A stretch of 64,000 bases of DNA from Gordionus sp. m RMFG-2023 (Eukaryota; Nematomorpha; Gordioida; Chordodea; Parachordodidae). The notes below the pieces were generated by a model. It was not told the origin of the DNA, ran no database searches, and saw only the letters and a program-made list of their open reading frames with translations. Below are positions 33,691 to 45,500 of the stretch, piece after piece. A program made the translations under genes and the position numbers. Each line of letters begins with the position of its first letter. Position 1 is the stretch's first letter. The stretch covers positions 21,677,366 to 21,741,365 of the forward strand of contig NC_088777.1 of NCBI RefSeq assembly GCF_954871325.1, read 5' to 3'.

Positions 33691-36488
33691 TGTACCGTAA
33701 AGTTGGCCCCACAATTTTTGATTTTCAATGGTTTATCAGTTGGTGTGATTAGTACCCGATTTGTACCGTTTTCAGTTCGATTTATACCATCACCGTTTTT
33801 GAGATATTCAAAGAACAAAATGGGGGGCCAACTTCACGACAGACCCCCAACTTTTGAACTTAAAAATAAAAAGTGAATAGGTCGATAGAGAATGATTTGT
33901 ACCGATTTGTACCGTTTTCAGTTCGATTTGTACCATCACCGTTTTCCAGCTATTGACCGTTGAAAATCGGGCGCCAAAAATAAAAAACACTCAAAATTTA
34001 TTTTTTTTAAAGTTTTTTAACGTATAACAGTAGAGAATTTTTTTCTCTTCCTAATGATGCCTCAAATTAAGCTTTATCTTTATTATTTATTTCGGAAATC
34101 AAATTTTAAACCTTATATTATAGCGTGAAGTTAGCCCCCCCCCCGATATTCAAAATTTGAGATTTATCAAATTTTTAAAACGGGATTGATTTGTACCCGA
34201 TTTGTACCGTTTCAAACTCGATTTGTACTATTACCGTTTTCCAGCTATTGACCGTTAAAGATATGGCGCCAAAAATATAAAACACTCAACATTTATTTTT
34301 TTTAAAAATTTTTTAACGTACAACGGTAGAGAATTTTTTTCTCTTCCTAATGATGCCTCAAATTAAGCTTTATCTTCATTATTTATTTCGGAAATCAAAT
34401 TTCAAACCTTATATTATAGCGTGAAGTTAGCCCCCGCCCCCTAATATTCAAAATTTGAGATTTTTAAAATTTTTAAAACGGGATTGATTTGTACCCGATT
34501 TGTACCGTTTCAAACTCGATTTGTACCATTACCGTTTTCCAGCTATTGACCGTTAAAGATATGGCGCTAAAAATAAAAAACACTCAACATTTATTTTTTT
34601 AAAAATTTTTTTAACGTACAACGGTAATGATGCCTCAAATTAAGCTTTATCTTCATTATTTATTTCGGAAATCAAATTTTAAACCTTATATTATAGCGTG
34701 AAGTTAGCCCCCCCCCGATATTCAAAATTTGAGATTTTTCAAATTTTTAAAACGGGATTGATTTGTACCCGATTTGTACCGTTTCAAACTCGATTTGTAC
34801 TATTATCGTTTTCCAGCTATTGACCGTTAAAGATATGGCGCCAAGGTTTAAAATTTGATTTCCGAAATAAATAATAAAGATAAAGCATAATTTGAGGCAT
34901 CATTAGGAAGATAAAAAAATTCTCTACCGTTGTACGTTAAAAAATTTATAAAAAATAAATGTTGAGTGTTTTTTATTTTTGGCGCCATATCTTTAACGGT
35001 CAATAGCTGGAAAAGGGTAATAGTACAAATCGAGTTTGAAACGGTACAAATCGGTACAAATCGGGTACAAATCAATCCCGTTTTAAAAATTTGAAAAATG
35101 TCAAATTTGAATTTTTTTTTGGGGGGGGGGGGGGGGGGAGGGCTAACTTCACGTTATAATATAAGGTTTAAAATTTAATTTCCGAAATAAATAATAAAGA
35201 TAAAGCTTAATTTGAGGCACCATTAGGAAGAGAAAAAAATTCTCTACCGTTGTGCGTTAAAAATTTTTTTAAAAAAATAAATGTTGAGTGTTTTTTATTT
35301 TTGGCGCCATATCTTTAACGGTCAATAGCTGGAAAACGGTAATGTTACAAATCGAGTTTGAAACGGTAAAAATCGGTACAAATCGGGTACAAATCAATCC
35401 CGTTTTATAAATTTGAAAAATCTCAAATTTTGAATATTGGAGGGGGGGGGCTAACTTCACGCTATAATATAAGGTTTAAAATTTGATTTCCTAAATAAAT
35501 AATGAAGATAAAGCTTAATTTGAGGCATCATTAGGAAGAGAAAAAAATCCTCTACCGTTGTGTGTTAAAAATTTTTTTAAAAAAATAAATGTTGAGTGTT
35601 TTTTATTTTTGGCGCCATATCTTTAACGGTCAATAGCTGGTAAACGGTAATGGTACAAATCGAGTTTGAAACGGTACAAATCGGGTACAAATCAATCCCG
35701 TTTTAAAAATTTGAAAAATCTCAAATTTTGAATATTGGGGGGGGGGCTAACTTTACGCTATAATATAAAGTTTAAAATTTGATTTCCGAAATAAATAATG
35801 AAAATAAAGCTTAATTTGAGGCATCATTAGGAAGAGAAAAATATTCTCTACCGTTGTACGTTAAAAAATTTTTTAAAAAAATAAATGAGTGATTTATATT
35901 TTTGGCAACATATCTTTAACGGTCAATAGCTGGAAAACGGTAATGGTACAAATCGAGTTTGAAACGGTACAAATCGATACAAATCGGGTACAAATCAATC
36001 CCGTTTTAAAAATTTGAAAAATCTCACATTTTGAATATTGGGGAGGGGGGGGGCTAACTTCACGCTATAATATAAGGTTTAAAATTTGATTTCCGAAATA
36101 AATAATGAAGATAAAGCTTAATTTGAGGCATCATTAGGAAGAGAAAAAAATTCTCTACCGTTGTACGTTAAAAAAAATTTTAAAAAAATAAATGTTGAGT
36201 GTTTTTTATTTTTGGCGCCATATTTTCAACGGTCAATAGCTGGAAAACGGTGATGGTACAAATCGAACTGAAAACGGTACAAATCATTCTCTATCGACCT
36301 ATTCACTTTTTATTTTTAAGTTCAAAAGTTGGGGGGCTGTCGTGAAGTTGACCCCCCATTTTGTTCTTTGAATATCTCAAAAACGGTGATGGTACAAATC
36401 GAACTGAAAACGGTACAAATCGGGTACTAATCACACCAACTGATAAACCATTGAAAATCAAAAATTGCGGGGCCAACTTCACGGACCT
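33691..36488. mobile_element. Foldback element A2 (same family as 1970-3564)
   Basis: The left end is diverged (TGTACCGTAAAGTTGGCCCC) and the right end is canonical (inverse of AGGTCCGTGAAGTTGGCC). The palindrome axis near 34845 has the same GGCGCCAAGGTTTAAAA centre as copy A1. The arms contain about four (left) and five (right) units near 297-305 bp, marked by ATCTTTAACGGTCAATAGC at 34990, 35315, 35620 and 36220 on the right. Unit number thus differs between copies and between arms. No matching 9-bp flanks were found, consistent with loss of the original left end. A 21-base poly-G run occurs near 35118. Confidence 0.85.
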
Positions 36489-36671
36489 TATAAAATTCAT
36501 TGTTTTTTTGATAATTTTTTTTTTACCAAGGCGGGGGGGGGGGAAAGGGGGGGGGGTATTTTTATTTTAATTTAAGAAAAGATATTAATTTTTAGAATAT
36601 AATGATGGAATAAAAAGATTAATTTTAAGAATAGTATTGTAATTGTAAAATTTTAAATCATAATTTAAATC

Positions 36672-37058
36672 AGAGACCTGTAGAGGTACCATTTGCAAGG
36701 TCCTTCCAGGATTTTTTTAAAAAAAATTGGATTTGGGCTGGGTGGGGCCAAATATTTTTTAAGAAAATTCGAACCGGGTCGGGTGGGCCTTAGAAACTTT
36801 TTTTATATAAATTTAACAATTTTATGATTAATTTTTTATGTAAAATATAAATATTTTATTTTATTTATAGAAACTAGATACCATATAATAAATATTGTTT
36901 GATTAGAGAAATTATATAAATCAATTTGTGTATTTAAATTAATTCGAGCCGGGCCGGTAATTTTTTTTAAAAAAATTTCGTTCCGTCCGGGGTAAACTTT
37001 TTTAAAAATATTTCGGGCAGAGCCGGGCCTGAAAAATTAGGCCCGATGCAGATCACTA
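36672..37058. mobile_element. hAT-type MITE, 387 bp
   Basis: The left end is CAGAGACCTGTAGAGGTACC; the right end, inverted, is TAGTGATCTGCATCGGGCC. Subterminal motifs GGGCTGGGTGGGGCC, GAACCGGGTCGGGTGGGCC, GAGCCGGGCCGG and AGAGCCGGGCCTG alternate with T/A blocks. The flanking 8-mers ATTTAAAT and ATTCAAAG match 6 of 8. It is non-coding. Confidence 0.6.
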
Positions 37059-37569
37059 ATTCAAAGCTATTATTTGAATATTTTGTTATACAGTATTATA
37101 ACCTTCTTATAGCAATTATATTGAAGTCAATATAATTGCAAAATATTAGAAGTTAAATTACATAATTATAAAATAGTATAGGGGAGACTAGGGTTAGGTA
37201 AACCCCGGGGCTTGGAAAACCATTTAATCTCATTTTAAAATTAGATACACAATAAGGTTAAAATTTTATCCTAATATAGTTTTCATTAATAAATGATTAA
37301 TAAAAATTAAAATTCTGTCATGTAAAAATCTTTTGAAATTCTAAATAAAATTTTTAGAATTGACGTATATGATTTAGCAAACCTCGCTAGCTCTAAATTG
37401 ACAAATCATGATTGAAATAATATCTCGATTTCATAAATACTCATAAAACTTATTCAAATTATAGAAAAGTTTATAAACTTTTCAATAAAATTTAAAATAT
37501 ATAAATTATTATATATTTGTTAATAATAACGGGCGTAGACTAAAGTCAGCTCGTTTCAGCAAAAAATTC

Positions 37570-38955
37570 GAAAAATAAATATTATGACAATTGTCATTTT
37601 TCTATGGTACATCTTCACTGAAATTTTATTTTAACATCTTTACAATACATATTTTTACCTATTTGTTTTAAAAGAATTCAAAAAGGTTAAAAAATAACGA
37701 TTATGACAATTGTCACTCTCTTTAGTATCTTCAGTGAAATTTTATTTTAACATTTTTACAATGTATATTTTTACCTATTTATATAAAAAAATTCAAAAAA
37801 GTTAAAAAATAACGATTATGACAGTCACTTTTCTTTGGTACATCTTCACTGAAATTTTATTTTAACATCTTTACATAATATATTCTTACCTATTTATATT
37901 TACTTTAAAAAAATTCAAAAAAGTTAAATAATAACGATTATGACAATTGTCACTTTTCTATGGTACATCTTCACTGAAATTTTATTTTAACATCTTTACA
38001 ATATAATATTACCAATTTACTTTAAAAAAATTCAAAAAAGTTCAAAAATAACGATTATGACAATTGTGACTTTTCTGTGGTATTTTCACTAATGTTTTAA
38101 CTTAACAAGTTTACAATATATATTTTTACCTATTTGCTTTGAAAAAATTCAAAAAAGTTAAAAAATAACGATTATGCCAATTGTCACCTTTCTATGGTAC
38201 ATCTTCGCTGAAACTTTATTTTAACATCTTTACAATATATATTTTTACCAATTTATATAAAAAAATTCAAAAAAGTTAAAAAATAACGATTATGACAGTC
38301 ACTTTTCTATGGTATATCTTCACGGAAATTTTATTTTAACATCTTTACAATATATATTCTTACCTATTTACTTTAAAGAAATTGAAAAAAGTTCAAAAAT
38401 AACGATTATGACAATTGTGACTTTTCTATGGTAAATCTTCACTGAAATTTTGTTTTAATATCTTTACAATTTATATTTTTACCTATTTGCTTTGAAAGAA
38501 TTCAAAAAAGTTAAAAAATAACGATTATGACAATTGTCACTTTTCTATGGTTCATCTTCACTGAAATTTTATTTTAACATCTTTACAATATATAATTTTT
38601 ACCTATACTTTAAAAAAATTAAAAAAGTTAAAAAATAAGATTATGACAATTGTCAATTTTTTATGGTACATCTTCACTGAAATTTTATTTTAACATCTTT
38701 ACACTATATATTTTTACCTATTTACTTAAAAAAATTTAAAGTTAAAAAAAAACGATTATGACAATTGTCACTTTTCTATGGTACATCTTCACTGAAATTT
38801 TATTTTAACATCTATACAATATATATTTTTACCTATTTACTTTAAAAAAATTCAAAAAAGTTAAAAAATAACGATTATGACAATTGTCACTTTTCTATGG
38901 TAAATCTTCACATAAATTTTAACTTAATATGTTTACAATATATATTTTTACCTAT
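37570..38955 (+). repeat. 118-bp satellite, about 12 units
   Basis: Units with ATTATGACAATTGTCACTTT, TGGTACATCTTCACTGAAAT, a TTTTAACATCTTTACAATAT block and TACCTATTTACTTTAAAAAA. Several units lack CAATTGT, leaving TGACAGTCAC. This array ends at the 22-bp repeats of the right terminus. Confidence 0.93.
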
Positions 38956-38969
38956 ATGCTGACAAAATA

Positions 38970-39150
38970 GATCAACTTAGTCGACTAAATTAGTCATTTT
39001 AGTCGACTAAATTAGTTGTTTTAGTCGACTATATTAGTCGTTTTAGTCGACTATATTAGTCGTTTTAGTCAACTAAATTAGTCGTTTTAGTCGACTAATA
39101 GACTAATTTAGTCACTAAAGTTTTTAGTCGATTTCCATGACTACGACTAT
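38970..39150 (-). repeat. 22-bp GTCGACTAA repeat, right end
   Basis: Inverse of the left array, with about seven units of TTAGTCGTTTTAGTCGACTA and variants, ending at CTAATTAACAACACTA. Confidence 0.88.
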
Positions 39151-39519
39151 TAGTCGTAGTCGAAAGAACTCGACTAATTAACAACACTACCCACCGTAGT
39201 AGGGGCCACTCCCTGGTAGGGTTCACACTCTTTCCCAAATAAATTCCAGAAAAAATAACATTTTGAAAAAAGTATTAGATATATATTTTTGAAATTTAAA
39301 ACTACTATAAAATTAATAGAGCTGAACAGAATGAGATATTTTTTATTAAAAATGATAAAGTATTTTTAATTTTAATAAGGTTTGCATTTTAGGGCTCGAC
39401 AAGACCCAGGTCTCCCCTAATGAATGAAAAGCGATAAGGTTAAGAAGACACTTTTATTTTTATAAATTTATATAAAATCTTTACATGAATATATATTTAT
39501 AAAATAATTTTAAAAAAAT

Positions 39520-40060
39520 TATCAACAATTATGCAATGCAATATGGCATTTTGTTGAACATTTAAGATTGTTCTTGAAATATTCGCTATTCATGCAACCC
39601 ATTTTGCAATTTCATAGCGAAGTTTTTCCATAGTTTGTGACGTATGGTGAAGCTCCTTAATATTTTTAGCAGTTGAAATAAAAAGTTAATATATTTAATG
39701 TACATGAATTAATTTTAGGAGTATATATGGTTACTATTTAAATTACCTATGATTGATATATCTTTGTTGGGAACTTCAAAATCATTTAATTTTATAGTTT
39801 TATATAAACTAGGAGCAATATAAAGGTTGAAATTCTTCCAGCACACGTTCCTACCCACATTTTATTTTGTTCAATTTTAATACTTTTCCTTCTAAATTTT
39901 TAGGACAAATATTAGTTCTATCTGTCCTATGGATAGGTAATAATACGTGATCACCTAATATAAAGTTATTTTGACCTATTATTTGAGAAAAAATTATGTT
40001 TTGACGCCCACGATCATTTAAAAAGGAAATAAAAGAAGGGGTTTTTTAAAATATTATAAA
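39520..40060 (-). pseudogene. Possible Ginger/KRBA2-like integrase C-terminal relic
   Basis: Minus-strand frames include GDHVLLPIHRTDRTNICPKN and LEGKVLKLNKIKCG (about 39990-39850), then NFNLYIAPSLYKTIKLNDFE and a basic helical stretch. GDHV-(I)-P-I-x-x-x-DRTNxxPKNLxGKVL resembles the small C-terminal domain found after the integrase core in KRBA2-like and Ginger-type DNA elements. Frames are broken and the core is absent. Part of the sequence around AACAATTATTCAATGCAATA recurs at 26025 in the left arm of the giant repeat. Identification is tentative. Confidence 0.33.
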
Positions 40061-40102
40061 TACTATTCCCAATATTATTGGTAGCAAATGAAACATATTT
40101 TT

Positions 40103-42869
40103 CAGAGTTGTTAAAAGATACTTTTTAAATGAATCTAGATACAGATACATAGTCTCAAAAGTTATCTAGATACAGCGTCTAAAAAGTTATCAAGATACAG
40201 AAACAATTTTTAAATGTATCTGTATACAGATACATTTTTTATTATGCTCTTATAGGTTTGCATAAACCTAAATTAATATTATATTGTGAAAATTCATGAA
40301 ATGAGCTAAAAAATTTATTGACGCGATATAACATTTATCAGAATATAACTAAAATAATGATTTTAATATAATATATGAAAATATATGATTAAATCATTAT
40401 AAATAATTATTAGATTTCAATAATAAAATATTTTCAAAATTTTGATCATTTAGGCATCCTCGTTTATCTGTAAAGACATTTTTAGCAACACTAAATAGTC
40501 TTTCCACAGGGGCGCTTGAAGGAATTGTAGTGTTATATTTAATAAATAACAATTTTATATCAGGGTATTCTTTAAAAATGCTAAAATCTCTACATTCATT
40601 TTTGAAAAAATTATTTAAAATTTGTTGATTATCAAAATTTAAATCATTATTAGAAATTATATCTGCTGTAGGGTACTGAAAAAAATCTGAAATTAAATTA
40701 TTTGTTTTTTTTGGCAGGTTATTTGCTTGCAGTCAGTTGATGACTTTGATAATTCACCAGCTAATTTTTGTATCAATTGTTTTCTTTTATTAAGATTTTC
40801 TTCCATTTGCAACCATGTCCAATCAAGTTTAAAAAAAGGGTGGAGCATGGTTGCTATAATATTATCATCTTCAAATAAGGTCACAATAAACCTAGAATTA
40901 TTAAATATTTTTAATTTATTATATTAATTTACCTATCCTCAATCCCTTTAAGTAAGGCATCTAAGAGTGGTAAACAGAATCTCAGGTTCATTTCTTTAAA
41001 ATTCTTTAATTTGATAATAAGTTATGAAATAGTTGCACAGTAATAAGCTGTGTACATATACTTATCTCCCTGCAAAATATCAAGGGAATTAGCTATTGGC
41101 TTCATTAGCTAATTTAAAATAATGCTATATATATAAATATTATTTATAACTTACTAAACAATATTCATGAATAAAATCACATTCATTAGGTAAAAACCTA
41201 GGTAGTTTTATTCCATCACATATCTTGTCCACTTTGTCAGATTTATCTTTTATAATTTCTGACATTAATTGTAAGGCATTATAGGTGGAGTTCCATCTAG
41301 TTATATTAGGACATATAAAATAACGACCAATATATTCCTTAATAATCTCAGATGAAAGAGGAGACTTATTTTGCCTATTCCATATATTTTGGCATTTATG
41401 TAGTGTTGTGCTATATATCTAATGAAGAAAATATTACTTATTTAATTAAAATTAGTTTTACCCTCTGATATTGTTTACACTGCATGGCTCTATTGGCATC
41501 CACAGTGGCTATAAGATTCAATGTGTGACTGGCACAACATTGGTGATGAGGTAAACTAAATGATTCTGATAATTCAGAATCCTGTGCAGTATTATAAAGA
41601 TTTGATATAGAAATTGGCACAACTGCTTCATCTTCCAGATCATCAATTGATTCACTTGTATTATTTTCAATTGGCTTGAAAACTCTTTAATAAATTAAGT
41701 AATCAATCATATATTATGTTTATATTTATTTATAATAAAATAAACCTAAAACATTTTATAAAATTTTTGGCATTATCTGTAATGGTCTTTGAAATTTTAT
41801 TTTGAATGCAATAATCCTTAGCTATATCTTGTAAATTCTTTGCTATTTTATCTTATGTATGACTACCAGTCATTCTTTTACAAGCCAACGCTATATTTTT
41901 TCTTTCCAAACTTATTGGATTTATATAATGAGCGGTTACTCCTATGTATGAACTAAAAATTAAAATTTCATAAAATTGCTGAAATAATTTATTCTTAATT
42001 AATTATTATACAAATTGAAATGCTAGCTATACCGGCGATAGGCATTCCAACAATCTGCTGTTGTGCATATTAATGATGGTTCTATAAGACTTTTAATTAT
42101 TTCTTTCTTTTCATTTTCCTATCTTTGGGAAATTCTACCAATATTTTCCTTCCCCTTTTTTATTTTTGTTAACAAGGTTGGATGTTTTCTCTTAAAATTT
42201 AAATTAGAATTTCAAATATATAATATCTATACCCTTATGTGCTTCAAGATATTGCACGTTGAAGTCATACTGACGGATATTTTTGTATTTTTAGGTAGAC
42301 ACGGCAAACATTTTACCATCAGAGAATTGTTTTCTTTGTTTTGAGATATTATTTTAAAATATGCTCTATAAATTGGCCATGGTAAAGCAATAGAACTTGT
42401 TGTTGCTTCCTCTTCTTCATCGATATAGATCTAAATAAATATATAAACTTAAAAATTTAGTTATAAAATAAAATTTACCATTTCCATATTGTAATATTAA
42501 AATTTGTATGGTTTATTGATAAACTCGGACATAATATTTAAATTAATGAATATTTATATATATTTTTTATATATAAGTTTTAATATTTTATGTATATATA
42601 ATTCTTTATTATAGTATTAATAAATATTAATATATAATATATATATATTTATTTATTTCATAAACTCATATGAAATAAAATAAATTTTACAGTCAAATAT
42701 TTTTATTTATAATAAAAAAAGGGGTATATAAAATGTATCTTAAAAAGTATCTAAAAACAGATACAGATACCTCTAAAATAATATCTAGATACAGATACAG
42801 ATACCTTTCTAAAAAATCTATCTAGATACAGATACTACATTTTTATATCTAGATACTTTAACAACTCTG
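40103..42869 (-). mobile_element. hAT element with perfect 8-bp target duplication
   Basis: Ends CAGAGTTGTTAAAAGATAC and, inverted, CAGAGTTGTTAAAGTATC. The flanks ATATTTTT at 40095-40102 and 42870-42877 are identical. Subterminal arrays of ATCTAGATACAGATAC lie at both ends (40125-40250, 42735-42860). It carries a spliced minus-strand transposase gene. The insertion splits the right arm of the giant inverted repeat and is absent from the left arm, so it is younger than that duplication. Confidence 0.93.
40397..42495 (-). CDS. hAT transposase, multi-exon, nearly intact
   Basis: Exon 1 is tiny (MEM near 42490), followed by an intron and an exon starting IYIDEEEE near 42428. Then come WPIYRAYFKIISQN-like sequence, KEIIKSLIEPSLICTTADCW (42110-42050), a block with YIGVTAHYINPISLERKNI, ALACKRMTGSHT, ITDNAKNFIK, CCASHTLNLIATVDANRAM (41550-41490), the region of the conserved TRWNS motif near 41310, and MLHPFFKLDWTW (40850-40815). 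The last exon is a single open frame from about 40690 to a stop at 40397, with SSAPVERLFSVAKNVFTDKR, the dimerisation core. AT-rich gaps of 60-120 bp separate the blocks, as expected for introns. I saw at least one frame break near 42000-42400. Exact exon joins were not all resolved. The closest relative here is 57343-59273. Confidence 0.8.
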
Positions 42870-43099
42870 ATATTTTTAGATGATTCTGATGGAGCATCAA
42901 CATCTACCGATGAAAGCTGTGTGAATTTAAAAGATTCATTCCATAAAACAAATGGGAACAGAGGGCACAAGGGAAATCCCATATTTGGGATGCAACTTGC
43001 GTATCATTCTTTTTCATCAATTAATACAAACCCTCTTACTTGTGGGGAAAATAAAAAAATTAATAAATATTCAAAATTAAATAACTTTATATTTCGCCA

Positions 43100-43605
43100 A
43101 TAGTCATTTCAACTAACGGCAATTTTTCACAGTCTACATATATTTTTTATAAAACTTTATCACGAAAATTTTTTAGCATAACAAACGAAAATCGCGAATC
43201 CTTATTTCTTAAACAAAAACTTCAATTGGAAATTTTTAAACACAATTATACTTGTTTTTTAGGTATATTTTCATTATTAAATTAAGCTTTTTAGAGCCTT
43301 CGAAACTATTAATATATATTTTTATTTAGTAATTTTATATATTTTTCTATAGTTGTTTTAATATTTTATGATGTTTTTTAAAAATTATACCAATATCAAT
43401 ATTATCAAAATAAAATTTAAAAAAATAAAACAAATAACAATCGTAATATTTTGAAGTTTAGGAAGCAGGAAAATTTATTTCCTTTTTTGAGAAAATTAGA
43501 GAGTAAAATTTTGTCAACCCTGGCAAATTCGGCTTCTAGTGAAAGGTTATTTTCTATGGCCAATCGCCTATTAGAGGAAAGGCGTACACAATTAAAATTT
43601 TAAAA
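43100..43605 (+). pseudogene. hAT relic in right arm (inverse copy of 26841-27300)
   Basis: The plus strand encodes ANSASSERLFSMANRLLEER followed by RTQLKF and a stop at about 43602, the C-terminus of a hAT transposase. The terminus with GGGCGGGTCGGGTCGGGTC and GCACGCACCTA follows at about 43785-43910. It differs from the left-arm copy by a few substitutions only. Confidence 0.78.
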
Positions 43606-44276
43606 ATAGACATTTTTCTTTTTCTAAGTAAAAATTTGGATTTATATGTATTTATTTTTTGTTATTATGGATTATGGAATTAAAGAAATAAATTCAAAAA
43701 AGTGTAAAAAATTATAGCATTAAAGTTTTGAAAAATTTAAAAACACCGTGAATTTTCGGGCGTGAATCAAAATATTGCCTTTAGTGAGCGGGCGGGTCGG
43801 GTCGGGTCGAAAATTATTTAGTGGTAAGCGTGAATGGGCGTGAATGTTTTTATTGCCACCGTGAGCGGGCGGGCCGTGAATAAAGAATTAGGCACGCACC
43901 TATATTCGCTTTCTTTTCTTCTAATTTGTCTAAATTATTAATTTAAAAATAATATTTATTTTTTTACATTTAATTTATATTAAAACCATATTTTCGAGTA
44001 TTTAATGATTTAAAGCATAAAAGTAATACATATCAAATATCTCTAAAAAATAAAATTTCTGGTGCCGGTGGCAAAAAAATATAATTTAATTGGTTTTTAA
44101 AAAAAAGCTAGGTTTTTTAAATTACGGCCTGGATACGGGTTAAAAAAATTATATTTGTTATAAATATCTGAACCATAACCGTAACCGAACCGATGTAATT
44201 ATTTTTTGAAGGAGAAAGAACCTTTATAAAAACAGTTAAACCGGATCAGTTTTTATATTTTAGAAAGGAAATAATT

Positions 44277-44677
44277 TGAATATCCAGAATTATATAAACG
44301 TGCTCTTATAGTAATGGCTATTCCCGCAACACAAGTTTCTGTGGAAAGGGCTGTTTAGGTGCTAAAATTTATTTTATCGTTAAAACGAACAAAAAGGAAT
44401 CCATTTACACTTGAAAATATATTACTTATAAGTTCAAATAATATATTTAAAAATGAGTTATTTTGAATCTTATATATTTTTTTTATATATAATTCATAGA
44501 TGCTTATAAGAAAAATAAATTAGAAGATGGTGTTGCTTCAATAAAAAAATTCAACCTTTATAAACCTTTATAATTAGCTGAAGCGAACCGAACCTTTATA
44601 GTAACCAAAACGTAACCATTATAATTTTTTACATACTGAACCGTAACCAAACTAAACCGTTATAAATAATGGTTCGG
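44277..44677 (+). pseudogene. hAT relic in right arm (inverse copy of 26073-26600)
   Basis: Reads YPELYKRALIVMAIPATQVS, VERAV, a stop, then VLKFILSLKRTKRNPFTLEN and ILLISSNNIFKNEL, the dimerisation domain of an Ac-like hAT transposase. The element end GGTTCGGGTCCCTG is at about 44662-44675, with GTAACCAAA/CGTAACC subterminal motifs. Confidence 0.8.
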
Positions 44678-45159
44678 GTCCCTGCTTAATTGTTCAACGA
44701 AATGCCATATTGCATTGAATAATTGTTGCAATAATTCGGATTTTTTAATATATTTTTTAATATTTTTTAAAACAAAAAAGTTGTAACCTCATCCCTTTTC
44801 ATTCATTATATGCCTTAAATTTATACTATTTACTTTTTTTTTAATTCTCTTTAAATCCCTTATTTTGGCTTTTTAATTATATGGTGCCAGCCTCAAAAAA
44901 GAGAAGAAAAAGTAATTATATTATATTATTATATTTTTTCATGGGGATTCGGAATTTTTTTTTCATGAGGATTCGAAATATTTTTTAAATATTTATAAAA
45001 AAAATATTTAAAAAAAAAGATCCCGAGTAAAACGTGGGGATTCAAGATCTTGAATCCCCACGTTGGGATTCCGAATCCCACATGATTCCATATCCCAATA
45101 CGACATATATATCAAATATTAAAACTTATATATAAAAATATATATATATGTATATATCC

Positions 45160-45500
45160 ATTAAATATTATGTGTGAGTTTATCAACAAACCAGACAAAT
45201 TGATATTACAATGCAACTCAAGGAATCTGCCATTTTTATTTTCGATGGAATTGATTAATTTTATTTTATTATACTAATTTTAAAAATTTATTTTAGATTA
45301 ATATTAATAGTGATGAAGAGAAAGAGGAAGAAGTAATAATCAATGAAGCATCAACAAGTTCAGACATTGTTTTATGGCCAATTTATAGAGCATATTTTAA
45401 AATAATATCTCAAAATTAAGAAAACAGATCTCTTATAGTAAAATGTTTGTTATTTCTATATCTACAAAAGAATACGAAAATTTCAGTTATCATTACTGTT
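45160..45500 (+). pseudogene. hAT transposase N-terminal fragment, relative of 40103-42869
   Basis: Reads INSDEEKEEEVIINEASTSS, then WPIYRAYFKIISQN, a stop, and SLIVKCLLFLYLQKNTKIS. Together with the preceding GTTTATCAACAAACCAGACA stretch and intron-like spacer, this parallels the 5' end of the hAT gene at 40103-42869, in the opposite orientation. It lies just outside the right edge of the giant inverted repeat. Confidence 0.7.

Larger units (their letters stand above)
31554..39189. mobile_element. hAT-type element with satellite-built inverted repeats, 7.6 kb
   Basis: The outer ends TAGTGTTGTTAAT and its inverse are typical of hAT. Flanking 8-mers TACACCGT (31546-31553) and CCCACCGT (39190-39197) match at 6 of 8. 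Each end has a 22-bp repeat array with GTCGACTAAAACGACTAA (31570-31870, 38970-39150), then a 118-bp satellite array (31880-32530; 37570-38955) in inverted orientation. Inside are a Tc1-like transposase relic, a foldback element and a hAT MITE. No hAT transposase is present, so it is non-autonomous and old. The right end has about twice as many satellite units as the left. Confidence 0.75.
37179..39419. other. Inverted TAGGGGAGAC termini, possible further element
   Basis: TAGGGGAGACTAGGGT at 37179 is matched by the inverse of TAGGGGAGACCTGGGT ending at 39419. The span overlaps the right end of the 31554-39189 element instead of nesting cleanly, so either these are the ends of two copies or the local history includes a rearrangement. 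Confidence 0.4.
25693..45105. repeat. Giant inverted repeat, arms about 2.2 kb, span 19.4 kb
   Basis: The left arm 25693-27872 begins TGTCGTATTGGGATATGG; the right arm ends with its inverse at 45105. The right arm is 42870-45105 plus a short piece ending at 40102, split by a 2.8-kb hAT (40103-42869). The arms match almost without gaps for long stretches, for example the CACGGCCCGCCCGCTCACGG block at 26861 and 43860. Each arm contains the same two hAT relics. No target duplication is visible at the outer edges, so this may be an inverted segmental duplication or a very large element. Confidence 0.85.

Noticed and set aside
36489-36497. 9-bp target duplication for the second foldback copy
   Set aside because: TATAAAATT on the right does not match TAATTTAAT on the left well enough; the left end is diverged.
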